Part shown: positions 6,824 through 16,306 of the stretch, in pieces
Layout of the letters: every line of letters begins with the position of its first letter
Numbering within the stretch: the first letter of the stretch is position 1
NCBI GenBank assembly: GCA_027451445.1
Contig: DAIDJG010000620.1
Span: 1-34,266, forward strand
Origin: Singulisphaera sp.
GTDB lineage: Bacteria; Planctomycetota; Planctomycetia; Isosphaerales; Isosphaeraceae
Length of the DNA: 34,266 nt
Reading direction: 5' to 3'
The notes under the pieces: model-generated
Databases searched by the model: none
Told to the model about the DNA's origin: nothing
What the model saw: only the letters and a program-made list of their open reading frames with translations
Position numbers and translations under genes: made by a program

Positions 6824-8785
6824 ATGATGCTGGGATTGATAGGTGCGCTGAGTCTGGTCGCCCTCGCGATCAACAGCCCTACGGCGTCGCCGCTCGCCTG
6901 GTCGCCGGATGGGCGCTGGATCGCCTACACCGTGGCAGTGCCTACTGAAGCCGTGCCTCTGGCGCCGGGGTGGCTTTTTGAGACCAGCCGGCCGATCGCG
7001 CCCGCAGATGATAATAATACGGGCGCGGAGCGGGCGGCGTATCGGCTGTGGGCGACACAAATTGAAGGGGGAGAGTCCGTCTTACTGGAAGAGACGGAAG
7101 GCGTACTCTCTGCGCCGTGCTGGGGTCCGGACGGCAAGTCACTCGCGTTCGCCCGACTCGTCGCGCGGCGCGGTTGTCCCTGGCGCTTTGAGATCGTCGT
7201 GCAGGACGCGCCCGAGCGTCGGCGCGTCGTTTTGGCGCGCGTCCTGGAAGATGGGAGCGCACTCCGGACAAGGCTTCCTGCGATCACTCTCGCCTGGAGC
7301 CCGGACGGCCGTTACCTGGCGGTGCCGCTGCCTGAGCACGAGAACGATCTGGCGGTTATCCGGGCCGACAACGGGCGAGTGCTCAAAACTTTGGAGGACG
7401 CTTGCCTGCCGGCGTGGTCTCCCGACCGCGGAAAGCTTGCGCTCGCGTTCGTTCGCGGCAAGATCGATCCATCGCTTCAAAGTATCGACAGCTCCTTCGG
7501 TGCTCCCAAGCACCTGGCAGATGTGGGCCAGGTTACGCAGGCGCCGTTTTGGATGGATGGCAACTCGATCGCGTACGTTGTGTCGAGCAAGTCCACAAAG
7601 AACGGACACGCCACGCAAAAGCTCGAACTGTTTCGTATTAGCATCGATTCCGGGCAGGCCCAGCGCATTCACACCCTAACCTCGGAGCCGGTCGAGCGTG
7701 CGAATTCGATCCGCGGCATTTCGTTCAGCCTGGATCATGAGCGTGAGAACCTCTTTTTCACGGTTGGGATTAGGGGCCAGCCTTCGGAAACCGTGTGGTT
7801 CCGGCCGCCCGAAGAAACGCGTGACCGTTTTCCAGCGGTTGACTTCGAGGTGTGGTCGAGCGACCTGAGTGTTTCGCCCTCCAACCTTCTTCTCGCGTTC
7901 CGCGCCCACGCGTCCGAGGTCTACGCTCCTCCAGGCATGATGGACATGTCGACCCGTAGGCGCACCGTGTTGGTGCCGGACGATGCGACACGAGTCCAGT
8001 GGGTTGTAACCCTTGTCAACGCCGGCCGGAAGCTGCTCCGGGGGCTTCCGGCTCCCAAGTCGCAGGGCCGGGTCGTCGAACGCGCGTCCATCCTTCCCGT
8101 TCCCGGTGAACTTCCCGCGAACACCGAGTTGGCGAGCCGCCTCCGCCATCTTGCAAAGCTGGGCCGCCCACTCTGCGACCGTCCTGTGAGTGTGGGCGCC
8201 GCCGAACCCAGTGTCCAGGCTTTGTTGGATGAAGCCAGACTTTTCTTTGACTACCTTATTCTAGATTACCCTGAAGCACTCGCGTCTCTTGATCGGTTCG
8301 AATCACGCGCCACGAACCCCGACCAGCGGCTTTGCCTCCTCATGATTCGTTCGCAGATCTATCTGGGACAGCGCCGCGTCGGCCAGGCAAAGGAAACGAT
8401 CGGCTACCTCCAAGAGCAGACCCGAGGCGCAGTAGCAAGTTTCGAGGAGACGCCCCTCGGCCCCACAGTCGGCTCGATCCTCGACCCTCGTCGTGGTTGG
8501 CTCAGGTATCTCGACGAAAAGGCCGACGAATTGACGCGCCAGGTTGGTGCCGAAACAGCGCTCGATCCGCCGGGTCACCGAGGGTTCGAGGCACCCGATC
8601 GCGAGATGCTGGAAGAGTTCGTGGGAAATGCGCGAGCGCCCCGTTTCCCCTTCGCGCCTCCCGCGGACGACCCGCGTCTCGAAGCCGCCCCTGATGTCGT
8701 CCGTCCACCAGGAGGCGAGCCGCCCGTTGCCCCGAAACCTCCCCCAGCGGGACAAGTCGCACCCGCCGGGATCCCTCGCCTCTAA
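6824..8785 (+). CDS. Exported TolB/PD40-type beta-propeller protein with proline-rich tail
   Basis: A 653-residue secreted or periplasmic protein. A short signal sequence (MMLGLIGALSLVALAI) is followed at once by PD40-type propeller motifs: LAWSPDGRWIAYT near residue 24, PCWGPDGKSLAFARL near 98, LAWSPDGRYLAVPLP near 161 and PAWSPDRGKLALAF near 195. Further degenerate blades run to about residue 390. The part from about 430 to 600 looks helical and may hold TPR-like helices; the last 45 residues are proline-rich and probably disordered. The ATG has AAAGG eight bases upstream. Such propellers usually bind proteins or peptidoglycan-associated partners (TolB) and have no catalytic role; the partner here is unknown. 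Little can be said about its function beyond export and the fold. Confidence 0.8.
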   Translation: MMLGLIGALSLVALAINSPTASPLAWSPDGRWIAYTVAVPTEAVPLAPGWLFETSRPIAPADDNNTGAERAAYRLWATQIEGGESVLLEETEGVLSAPCWGPDGKSLAFARLVARRGCPWRFEIVVQDAPERRRVVLARVLEDGSALRTRLPAITLAWSPDGRYLAVPLPEHENDLAVIRADNGRVLKTLEDACLPAWSPDRGKLALAFVRGKIDPSLQSIDSSFGAPKHLADVGQVTQAPFWMDGNSIAYVVSSKSTKNGHATQKLELFRISIDSGQAQRIHTLTSEPVERANSIRGISFSLDHERENLFFTVGIRGQPSETVWFRPPEETRDRFPAVDFEVWSSDLSVSPSNLLLAFRAHASEVYAPPGMMDMSTRRRTVLVPDDATRVQWVVTLVNAGRKLLRGLPAPKSQGRVVERASILPVPGELPANTELASRLRHLAKLGRPLCDRPVSVGAAEPSVQALLDEARLFFDYLILDYPEALASLDRFESRATNPDQRLCLLMIRSQIYLGQRRVGQAKETIGYLQEQTRGAVASFEETPLGPTVGSILDPRRGWLRYLDEKADELTRQVGAETALDPPGHRGFEAPDREMLEEFVGNARAPRFPFAPPADDPRLEAAPDVVRPPGGEPPVAPKPPPAGQVAPAGIPRL

Positions 8786-9126
8786 CCCATTCGGCGAAAG
8801 AGGTTTAGCCGCAGGAGCCCTCACCGCGCAGTCTGCACACCGCGCGCCGAGTCGGCACGCGCCATCTTTAGAAATCCGCATATATTTATTCGAGAGAGCC
8901 GCCGAAAACAGCACGGAGAATTGGTGTTCGGTCCGAAGTTGGACTACCCTTATCTCAAAGGCTCTTCACGATCCCGTTCCGTCTCATCCAACGGACTTGG
9001 GGACCGACGACGGCTCAGAGCATTCGTGGAATCGCCGTGCCGACCGAGACTTGCTCGTTTCGATCTCACCACGTGACAGCGTTTCAAGTTTGCCCATACG
9101 GGCGAAAACCCTTTGGGGAAACGGAC
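8786..9126. other. Intergenic region upstream of the secreted protein at 9127
   Basis: A stretch of 341 bases without a convincing gene. An A+T-rich patch, CATATATTTATTC near 8879, stands out from the GC-rich surroundings and could be part of a promoter for the downstream gene. No hairpin with a T-tract and no RNA gene was recognised. The downstream frame is open back to 9037, but that extension has no protein-like character. Confidence 0.4.
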
Positions 9127-10428
9127 ATGGAGACGCGTATCAGACTCGTCCGACTGTTGGCAGAGGCGAAAGGATTGAAACGGCGTCCAATCGGTTTTGC
9201 CGCGATCACGCTCGGAATGATTCTGTCTGGACCAGCCGCGCAGGCCGATGACTTTGCCCAGGGGGCAACAGTAAGTCGTACCGGTGGCGCGATCGCAAAG
9301 GATCCAGTCATTTCCGAAATGTCAAGGAAGAGCTTCGAGAGTACACGAGCCAAGAGTACCCGGTCCACGGAATCGAGACATCATACCGACCGCAAGGGCG
9401 AGCCACTTTTCTATCACTTCAGGCGCGGCGACACGCTGGCTTACCGCATCGAGATCGAAGTGAGCGAGGAAGGCTCTCAGCGCGTCGACCAATACAGTGG
9501 TACACCGTATCTGGCTGTCAAGAACGTCGAGCCGAATGAGGAGGCAGAGATCTTCGTCATCGGGAAGCTCGTGCATTCGGTGCGCTCAGGAGACGGCCAG
9601 ACGACCGTTAACCCCAAGGGCGCAATCTGGCTCGGGTCCAGGGTGGTGATCACGCCTTCCGGCGCACTTGGTCGCAGCAAGAAAGACGTGAACGCGGAAG
9701 GACTTCCGCCCATTCTTCACCTGCTTCAGATCGAGCCGAAGCGCTTGATTTTCCCGCCGCTTCCGAGTTCCGTTCCGGGCGTTCGCTCGAATACGAGTAA
9801 TGGCATGTTATTTACATCGGTCAACGCGCCCGGGTCGTTTGTAGGAGGAAGCACAACCCTCAGCGGCCGCCATCACACAGAGCTGAGCGCCGAGATGCTT
9901 TCGGCGGGGCTGGTCCGGGTCGAGGATTCGCGAAAGTTCGAGACCGACGCGCAGGACGGCAGTCGCGTCAATCTGACCTATCAAACGGTCGGGCGCTTCG
10001 ACCGCACACGCGGCGTTCCCCTCGATCTCCACACCACGTTTCGCGAGGAACGCGCGGGGAATCGCCCGATCGCCGGTACGGTCGTCGTGCGCCGTCTCGA
10101 CGGGAATGAGCTCAAGCAGGCCTACGAGAAAGCGATGGAAGACTGGCCGTCCCGTCCGGCAGACCTGGAGCCCATCGAGTTTTTGCGAGTGCGCGTCGCG
10201 GTGACGGGGCAGACCGAGTTCTTCAAGACGACGGCTGACGTACGGCCGGGCATGGCTGTCGTCCACCTTCGTGGATCAAACACGATTATTGACGGCGACA
10301 ATCACTATTACCTGGCCGACGTTGTCGCGGCCGATTCCCAACCGAACGGCCAGGTCAGAATCCGCTATCGAGGGAGCGACGAGATCCTCGCCGTCCCACC
10401 TGCGACGATCGCCCCAGCGCCGAAGTGA
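9127..10428 (+). CDS. Secreted protein of unknown function
   Basis: A 433-residue protein I do not recognise. The ATG at 9127 follows GGGGAAACGGAC, and the N-terminus then shows a signal peptide with a long basic n-region (KGLKRRP), a hydrophobic core (IGFAAITLGMIL) and a probable cleavage after SGPAAQA. An in-frame ATG at 9037 would bury this signal behind 30 residues and is rejected. The mature part starts with a Ser/Thr/Arg-rich stretch; the remainder looks beta-rich (YFRRGDTLAYRIEIEVSEEG; VLKQ-poor strands alternating with polar turns). No catalytic motif or metal site was spotted. It is co-directional with the beta-propeller gene but separated by 341 bases, so joint transcription is uncertain. 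It ends 43 bases from the convergent metallophosphoesterase gene. Confidence 0.8.
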   Translation: METRIRLVRLLAEAKGLKRRPIGFAAITLGMILSGPAAQADDFAQGATVSRTGGAIAKDPVISEMSRKSFESTRAKSTRSTESRHHTDRKGEPLFYHFRRGDTLAYRIEIEVSEEGSQRVDQYSGTPYLAVKNVEPNEEAEIFVIGKLVHSVRSGDGQTTVNPKGAIWLGSRVVITPSGALGRSKKDVNAEGLPPILHLLQIEPKRLIFPPLPSSVPGVRSNTSNGMLFTSVNAPGSFVGGSTTLSGRHHTELSAEMLSAGLVRVEDSRKFETDAQDGSRVNLTYQTVGRFDRTRGVPLDLHTTFREERAGNRPIAGTVVVRRLDGNELKQAYEKAMEDWPSRPADLEPIEFLRVRVAVTGQTEFFKTTADVRPGMAVVHLRGSNTIIDGDNHYYLADVVAADSQPNGQVRIRYRGSDEILAVPPATIAPAPK

Positions 10429-10471
10429 TGCTCACAACGGCGCACGTTCGCGGTGCAGAGCAGATGAATAA

Positions 10472-11296
10472 CTATGGTTCGGCGCGCGCGCCGGCGACAA
10501 CCGACGTTTCTTCGGTCTCCGATTCTCGCTCGGGCTCTGACCCGCGATCGACTTCCGGGAGGGGCCAGTACTCGAGGCGGATCTGACTTCCCTGAACGGC
10601 CACGAACGGACAGGGGGGATGCTCGGTCCAGGTGCCACTGTTGAGATACTTCACGCCGTCCACCAAAGACGTCATGGCCAGGTGCGTGTGTCCGCAGGTG
10701 ACATGGCGAATGCCGCGGCTCCGCGCGTAGTCCGTCGCGCGGTGCTCAATGAGCTGACTGTTGCGCTGAAATCGCTTCGAGACGCGGCGAATCCAGCGTG
10801 ATGCCCGGTGTGGCATCCACTTCTGGATGTAGTAGAAGAGACCGCAGCCGATGGCAGTCAACCACCTGTAGTCGGTGATGATGGTGTCAAACTGATCGCC
10901 ATGCAGGATGAGCAGGTCGATATCCCCGTTCGAGTAAACGTACTCGTCAAGGATGTCGACACCGACGATGTGGCTCACGATCTCGGCAGGCCCGTCGTGG
11001 TTGCCCCGCACCCAGGTCAGGCGGAAGTCATCGCGGTCGGAGTTCCGGCGAATGACCTTGAGGCAGGCAAAGTGCCGCTTCGTCAAGCGCTTGAAGTTGA
11101 GGTCGTCGAAGATGTCGCCGTTAATGACCATTTCGCGCGTGTGGGTGGCCGCCCATTCGAGGAACCCCTCTAGCAACTTCGCCTGACAGACGTCGCTGCC
11201 CAGGTGCAAGTCGCTGATGACGATGCAGTCGTATGAGGGTTCCCGGCTGCGAGTCACGGGCTCCGGCAAGTGGTCCGGATCGGACGCGTCGATCAT
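10472..11296 (-). CDS. LpxH-like calcineurin-type metallophosphoesterase
   Basis: A 274-residue two-metal phosphoesterase of the UDP-2,3-diacylglucosamine diphosphatase-like group. The metal-binding blocks occur in the usual order: SDLHLGSD (Asp29, His31), NGDIFDD, RGNHDGP, LHGDQFD and CGHTH. The middle carries a basic helical insert (YYIQKWMPHRASRWIRRVSKRF), which in LpxH-like enzymes lies near the lipid substrate. The ATG at 11296 is preferred because GGAG lies eight bases upstream; a GTG at 11305 would add three residues. LpxH removes UMP in lipid A synthesis and planctomycetes are known to carry lipid A genes, but more distant members of this group act on other phosphates, so the substrate is not certain. 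It starts 38 bases after the helicase gene and is probably in its transcript. The proline-poor, Glu-rich C-terminal tail is unconserved in appearance. Confidence 0.85.
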   Translation of the reverse strand: MIDASDPDHLPEPVTRSREPSYDCIVISDLHLGSDVCQAKLLEGFLEWAATHTREMVINGDIFDDLNFKRLTKRHFACLKVIRRNSDRDDFRLTWVRGNHDGPAEIVSHIVGVDILDEYVYSNGDIDLLILHGDQFDTIITDYRWLTAIGCGLFYYIQKWMPHRASRWIRRVSKRFQRNSQLIEHRATDYARSRGIRHVTCGHTHLAMTSLVDGVKYLNSGTWTEHPPCPFVAVQGSQIRLEYWPLPEVDRGSEPERESETEETSVVAGARAEP

Positions 11297-11334
11297 TCGA
11301 AGCACTCCAAGGGGTGCAAATCATAGTGGGCTCC

Positions 11335-14300
11335 TTACCACCCGGCGTAGTAGGCCATTCCCGGGTGATCGCGGACAAAGCCCACCTCAGCTAACCAGGG
11401 GGCGGCGGGACTCGCAAGCGTGGCGGCGGTGTTGTAGGTCTCCACCTTGAGCACGCGCCGAGCTGTTCCGGCGAGGCTTGGCAAGAGCGCAAGAGCCTTC
11501 TTCAACTCGTTTTCCGACGCCGACGCCAGGCCGGTCAGGCGCTTGCCGTTACCCTCAATGATCAACACGGGACGCCCCGCACACAAGACCAGATAGTTCC
11601 CGGCCGAACGCGGTAATCGTGCCGTTCCTCCCTCCAGCAGGGACACGTCAAACGGAGCCCCCGCGCCGTAGAGATTGGCCGGATCGAGTGTGGAAATCAA
11701 GACCGGCTCCGACGCCGGCTGCCAACGCGAAAGTTCCTCGGCCATCTCCGAAGTCGCGTACTGCACGCCCGAGAGCCCCTCCACAAAGTACCCTCGGCGC
11801 AAATCTCCGCGCAGCTCAGCACGCGCGAGACAAGGAGCCAGGTCACGCCAAGGCGGGGCCCACGCGTCCAGCGCTGCTGTCTCGCGAGTGAGCACACCAT
11901 AACGATCAAGCAGAACCGCGATCCAGGCAACGATCGATTCCTCAGTGTTCGGCTCCGCTGTCGCACACAGCGACCAACGTCCTTCTGGCGATTGCGAGGC
12001 CAAACGGCGCGAGGAGGGCCGGCCGAATCGGGAACGTCGCGATTGAGCGGCCGTCGCCAGTGCCTCCGACATCGCCCGGGCTGATGGGCGCAACGGGTCA
12101 AATCGATCATTGGTCACCACGCCGCGGCGCAACAGCGAATCCAGTGCGCCGCGAATCTTCGACGGCTCGATCCCGGATTGCCGCGCGAGGTCAGTTGCAA
12201 AACTGGCCCCATGCGTGCGCAGCAGCTCGATAAGGTGGGCCTCACGCTCCGAGATCGGATCTTCGGCTTCCGGCGCGGGCCAATGTCCCGAGAAATCGCG
12301 CGCGACGAGCGCCACACGCGGCTCGCCTCGTGCCTCTCCTTGTGCGCGCCAGCACCATGCACCAGTCGAAAGCGCGGCATCGAGTGCTGAGGCGCGAAAG
12401 CAGGCGACTCGGCGCGGCAGTAACTCCGACTCCCACACGTCCGCCGGTACAGCAAAGCCCTGAAGCTGTTCGAGCACGCACTCAACCGCAGCCGCGCCCT
12501 CGAGCCGAGTCGATGTATGAATGTGTTGCCGTCGGAGCAACAAGTCGGCGAAGGTCTCGGGAGGAACGGCAATGCTTTCGCGACGTCGTAACGCGAGCGA
12601 GATTCGGTTGACTTCCGCGAGATTCCGTCGGTCCGCCCAGCGCGGCGATTCGGAACCGTCGGAGTCGATCCTCACGAATTCCCCCGAGTCGGTCCAGTGC
12701 TCCAACAACTCGGTCGCCAGGGCGGCACTCATCGGATAGCGCGCGAGCAGCTCGTCCAGGCCGATCAACGCGTGCGTCTGGAGAAAACGGCGAACGACCT
12801 GGGATAGTGACGGGTCCTCGCGGTCTTCCCGGCACGCGTCGACGGCAGCGCGATAGAGCGGTTCCTCCTCAGCGCTGATCCACCTCTCCGGTTCCGCCGC
12901 GCCAAGAACCTCGATCGTCCGCGCCCGTCCTTGCGCCTCGAGCTCGACGAGGAAGCCGTTCATCGGGCCCGCGAGCTCGCTTGGCGTCAGATCGCCGAGC
13001 CGTCTCAACGTCTCTGCCATCTCGTCCGCGGATCGTGGCGGTTGGCCGACGTTCTTCAGACGATTTTCCACGCGAGCGACCGCCGACGGATCGATCCAAC
13101 GCGCGCGGGCCGCTGGATCAAGAAGCACATCGAGCAGTGAGTCGTTGACCGCTGATCCTGTGTTCGGCCGGTCGGGACGACGCGGCTCGTCCCACTCGTA
13201 GAGGTACTGAAGCGTGAATCGAAGTAGCAATTCCGAAAGGAATGGTGAGGGAATCTCGCCGCGGCGGCTTACCACGTTTATGGTTCCGGCCTTGATGCCA
13301 TCAAGGAAGCGTCGGAGGCGCGGCAGGTCGAGATCGTCGTTCAGACACTCCCGGTACGTCTCCACGAAAATCGGATGGTCGGGAAACTTGCGTATCACCT
13401 GAAGCAAGTCCTTCGCCCTGAGCCGCTGGAGCCAGAGCGGTGTGCGCTTGGTCGGATCAGGGCGCGGCATCAACAGCGCACGGCCAGCATTCTGGCGGAA
13501 CCGCAAGCCGAACAAGGCGCTCTCGCCCACCTCGGCGCGAAGCAGTTCGTCGGCGCTCTCGCTCGATAATCCTCGAAACAGGTCGAGCGGCGGCTCTTCG
13601 GTTTGCGGGAGTCGAAGAACGACTCCCTCATCGCCGTGCATCCCTGCGACCGCAATCCCCAGCCGTTCGCGAAGGCGCGACTGGAGCACGATCTTCAGGC
13701 CCTGATGCAGCTTCCCGCCGAACGGCGTCAGAACGGCCAACCCAACCTCGCCCGAAGGATCGTGGAACGACTCGATGAGGACGGTCCTGTCATCCGGAAC
13801 ACAGCCAGCGACCCGCTTCTGACGCGCAATGAAATCCCGAAGGCTCTGCGCAGCCACCGGGTCGAGCCGACACTCCTCCGCAAGCCATGTTTCAAGGGTG
13901 GGATCGTTCAGCCTCTCCGCAATTTCGCGCGACAGCAGGCCTACCTCCTCACCTAACTCCGGAGTCCTTGCAGCCATCTCGCCACGCCAGAATGGAGCCT
14001 GGGCCGATTGGCCTTCGGCACGAGAGACGATCACGCGATGGGGATCGATCGTCTCGATTCGCCAGCTCGACGTGCCCAGAGTGAACGTTTCACCAACCCG
14101 GCGTTCGAGTACGAACTCCTCGTCGAGCTCGCCGAGCCGAGGGCCTCCCTCCCCCAAATAGACAGGGAAGTGTCCTGACTCCGGAATCGTTCCGCCCCCG
14201 ACCAGGGCGAGCCGCGCCGTGCCAGGGAGCGGGTGGAGACGATTGTGCAGACGGTCCCATTCGATTCGCGCGCGTAAATCACGGAACGCGCCGGTGGCAA

Positions 14301-15747
14301 AGCGGCCGGAAATCATGGCCAAGACGCTCTCGAACGCGTCTGGGGTGAGATCACGATACGGATAAGCACACCGCACGAGGTCGAAGAGACTGGTCACGTC
14401 CCAGCGGTCCATCGCGACGCAGGCAACAACTTGTTGGGCAAGTACGTCCAGACAGCCTGTTGGCACGTGCAGCGGCTCGACCGCGCCGCGAGGCATCATG
14501 CGACAAAGCGCGGCGGATTCCAGCAAGTCGCTCGATGTCTTCGCAATCAGCCGGCCCTTGCTGGTGCGGCCAACGATGTGTCCCGCGCGGCCGACGCGTT
14601 GCAGCCCTCGGGCCACGCTCCCCGGTGATTCCACCTGACAGACGAGGTCGACGGCTCCCATGTCAATCCCGAGCTCGAGTGTCGCGGTCGCCACGACCGC
14701 GGCGAGTTCGCCGTTCTTGAGAGCCTCTTCCGTCCCCCGGCGCTCCTCGAGGCTGAGGCTGCCGTGGTGGGCACGCGTCACCAGAGGCGTCTCGTCCAGT
14801 TCCGCCCTCTCGTTCAGGTGAGCGGTCAGTCGCTCGGCCACTCTCTTGTTGTTGGTGAAGACGATTGTCGACCTATGCTCGCGAATGAGCTTCTGCAGCT
14901 TCGACTCGATCGCGGGCCAGACCGTGCCCGCCGGATACGGACCGGGACGGTCGAATGGCGTCATAACTTCGAGGTCGAGTTGTTTGCGCTGGCCCGCGTC
15001 GACGATTGTGACTGGCCGAGGCTCGAACACGTTCGTGCCGGACGCCTTGCGGCAGCCACCGAGATAGCGGGCGACTTCGTCCAGCGGGCGCTGGGTCGCC
15101 GAGAGTCCGATTCGTACAAATCCCTTGGGATTGACCGCTTCGAGACGCTCCAGCAGGAGTGCGAGGAACACTCCACGCTTGTTGGGACAAAGCGCATGGA
15201 TCTCGTCGACGATCACGTGGGAGATACTGCGGAGCGTGTCCCGCGCCCGGCTCGTCAAAAGAAGGTGCAGTGATTCGGGCGTCGTAATGAGGATGTCGGG
15301 CGGCTTGCGCACCATGCGCTGGCGTTCCGACGCCGGAGTGTCGCCGCTACGGACCGCCACCTCAAGCGACGGTAACGCGACTCCAGCGTTCGTTGCCTCC
15401 CGTAGGATCCCCTCCAGCGGTGGCCGCAGGTTACGCTCGATGTCCTGATTCAGGGCCTTCAGCGGCGAGACATACAGGACCCGAACCCCGCGCTCCTGGC
15501 GAGGAACGCGCCACAGGTGGTCGAGGCACGCCAGGAACGCCGCGAGTGTCTTCCCCGAGCCCGTCGGCGCGAAGAGCAACGTGTTTTCGCCCGAAGCGAT
15601 CGCTGGCCAGCCAAGTCGTTGCGGGGGGGTGGGAACGCCAAACGTCGCGCGAAACCACGACCCGACCACGGGCAACAGCACGTCGAGCCCTTCGCGAGTC
15701 ACGGCCATTTGCGCGACGAATCCCCTTGCTGTTCCGCTGAACGACAT
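11335..15747 (-). CDS. lhr: Lhr-type ATP-dependent DNA helicase (Lhr-Core plus long C-terminal region)
   Basis: A superfamily 2 helicase of 1470 residues, matching the length of full-size bacterial Lhr (about 1500). The order of motifs is Q-motif-like PTPPQRLGWPAI, Walker A APTGSGKT near residues 60-67, TPESLHLLL, VDEIHAL (the DEIH box), GLSATQRP, and QRVGRAGH (motif VI). The winged-helix and Lhr-specific core follow, then a long C-terminal part with several winged-helix-like segments. Family members translocate 3' to 5' on single-stranded DNA and act in DNA repair; some C-terminal regions carry uracil-glycosylase-like activity. The ATG at 15747 is chosen because GGAGCAGG directly precedes it; the frame stays open to a TTG at 15789. 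The metallophosphoesterase follows 38 bases downstream. Confidence 0.94.
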   Translation of the reverse strand: MSFSGTARGFVAQMAVTREGLDVLLPVVGSWFRATFGVPTPPQRLGWPAIASGENTLLFAPTGSGKTLAAFLACLDHLWRVPRQERGVRVLYVSPLKALNQDIERNLRPPLEGILREATNAGVALPSLEVAVRSGDTPASERQRMVRKPPDILITTPESLHLLLTSRARDTLRSISHVIVDEIHALCPNKRGVFLALLLERLEAVNPKGFVRIGLSATQRPLDEVARYLGGCRKASGTNVFEPRPVTIVDAGQRKQLDLEVMTPFDRPGPYPAGTVWPAIESKLQKLIREHRSTIVFTNNKRVAERLTAHLNERAELDETPLVTRAHHGSLSLEERRGTEEALKNGELAAVVATATLELGIDMGAVDLVCQVESPGSVARGLQRVGRAGHIVGRTSKGRLIAKTSSDLLESAALCRMMPRGAVEPLHVPTGCLDVLAQQVVACVAMDRWDVTSLFDLVRCAYPYRDLTPDAFESVLAMISGRFATGAFRDLRARIEWDRLHNRLHPLPGTARLALVGGGTIPESGHFPVYLGEGGPRLGELDEEFVLERRVGETFTLGTSSWRIETIDPHRVIVSRAEGQSAQAPFWRGEMAARTPELGEEVGLLSREIAERLNDPTLETWLAEECRLDPVAAQSLRDFIARQKRVAGCVPDDRTVLIESFHDPSGEVGLAVLTPFGGKLHQGLKIVLQSRLRERLGIAVAGMHGDEGVVLRLPQTEEPPLDLFRGLSSESADELLRAEVGESALFGLRFRQNAGRALLMPRPDPTKRTPLWLQRLRAKDLLQVIRKFPDHPIFVETYRECLNDDLDLPRLRRFLDGIKAGTINVVSRRGEIPSPFLSELLLRFTLQYLYEWDEPRRPDRPNTGSAVNDSLLDVLLDPAARARWIDPSAVARVENRLKNVGQPPRSADEMAETLRRLGDLTPSELAGPMNGFLVELEAQGRARTIEVLGAAEPERWISAEEEPLYRAAVDACREDREDPSLSQVVRRFLQTHALIGLDELLARYPMSAALATELLEHWTDSGEFVRIDSDGSESPRWADRRNLAEVNRISLALRRRESIAVPPETFADLLLRRQHIHTSTRLEGAAAVECVLEQLQGFAVPADVWESELLPRRVACFRASALDAALSTGAWCWRAQGEARGEPRVALVARDFSGHWPAPEAEDPISEREAHLIELLRTHGASFATDLARQSGIEPSKIRGALDSLLRRGVVTNDRFDPLRPSARAMSEALATAAQSRRSRFGRPSSRRLASQSPEGRWSLCATAEPNTEESIVAWIAVLLDRYGVLTRETAALDAWAPPWRDLAPCLARAELRGDLRRGYFVEGLSGVQYATSEMAEELSRWQPASEPVLISTLDPANLYGAGAPFDVSLLEGGTARLPRSAGNYLVLCAGRPVLIIEGNGKRLTGLASASENELKKALALLPSLAGTARRVLKVETYNTAATLASPAAPWLAEVGFVRDHPGMAYYAGW

Positions 15748-15891
15748 CCTGCTCCATGGATTGTCGCCGCAATCAGCCGGCTTCCGCAAGAGGATTCTAG
15801 ACAGATGTACCCTGTTGAGAAGGTTGCGAAACCCCCGAGCGCACCGGCAGTGCGGGGCAACGTACCGTCCAAAACTGTCCGCATTGACGGG

Positions 15892-16113
15892 CTAATTTGT
15901 AAGAACGGGAGAGGCGCCTTCGATTTTGGATTCGTCGGCGAGAAGCCGGTCGATCATGGTACGAAGCAGTTGCGCGACGGATTGTTCCCGCCGCTTCGAA
16001 AGCTCGACCAGCGCCTGGGCGCGAGAAACCGGGAGCAGGAGGCCGATTTCGACAATGTCACTGGACGGAGTCATGCCGGGTTTTGATGCACCTGGGCCTT
16101 GAAAGGAGGACAT
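15892..16113 (-). CDS. Small hypothetical protein, possibly ribbon-helix-helix-like
   Basis: A 73-residue protein with a strand-then-two-helices pattern: DIVEIGLLLPVSRAQALVELSKRREQSVAQLLRTMIDRLL. This resembles small ribbon-helix-helix DNA-binding proteins, in which a beta strand is followed by an amphipathic helix, a turn and a second helix. The short polar tail after this is probably flexible. The ATG at 16113 has GGAGAGGAA about ten bases upstream; an ATG at 16074 would give a tighter 60-residue protein, and a TTG at 16146 also lies in frame. It lies 144 bases upstream of the helicase. The fold is an inference from pattern only; a regulatory role for the helicase genes is possible but unproven. 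Confidence 0.6.
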   Translation of the reverse strand: MSSFQGPGASKPGMTPSSDIVEIGLLLPVSRAQALVELSKRREQSVAQLLRTMIDRLLADESKIEGASPVLTN

Positions 16114-16306
16114 GAGGTTAGGGTTCCTCTCCAGAAAACCGTGCAAACTGAAGGGTTTGCGAGGCAGGTGTAGTCACGTCATGCAAGTTGCGGACCGTCG
16201 GCACAAAACCGCTAATCGGCCTACTCGTCGCATTCGCCGCTGAATCGCTGAAAACCATCCGACGTTGATGGGATGCCAATCCGGTTTGAAGCGAGAGTTG
16301 ATCGCC

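Noticed and set aside
16112-16243. A 43-codon plus-strand frame with many basic residues, preceded by AAAGGAGG.
   Set aside because: The Shine-Dalgarno-like run ends only two bases before the ATG, which is too close, and the frame lies antisense to the start of the small minus-strand gene. The Arg/Lys excess fits chance translation of GC-rich DNA.
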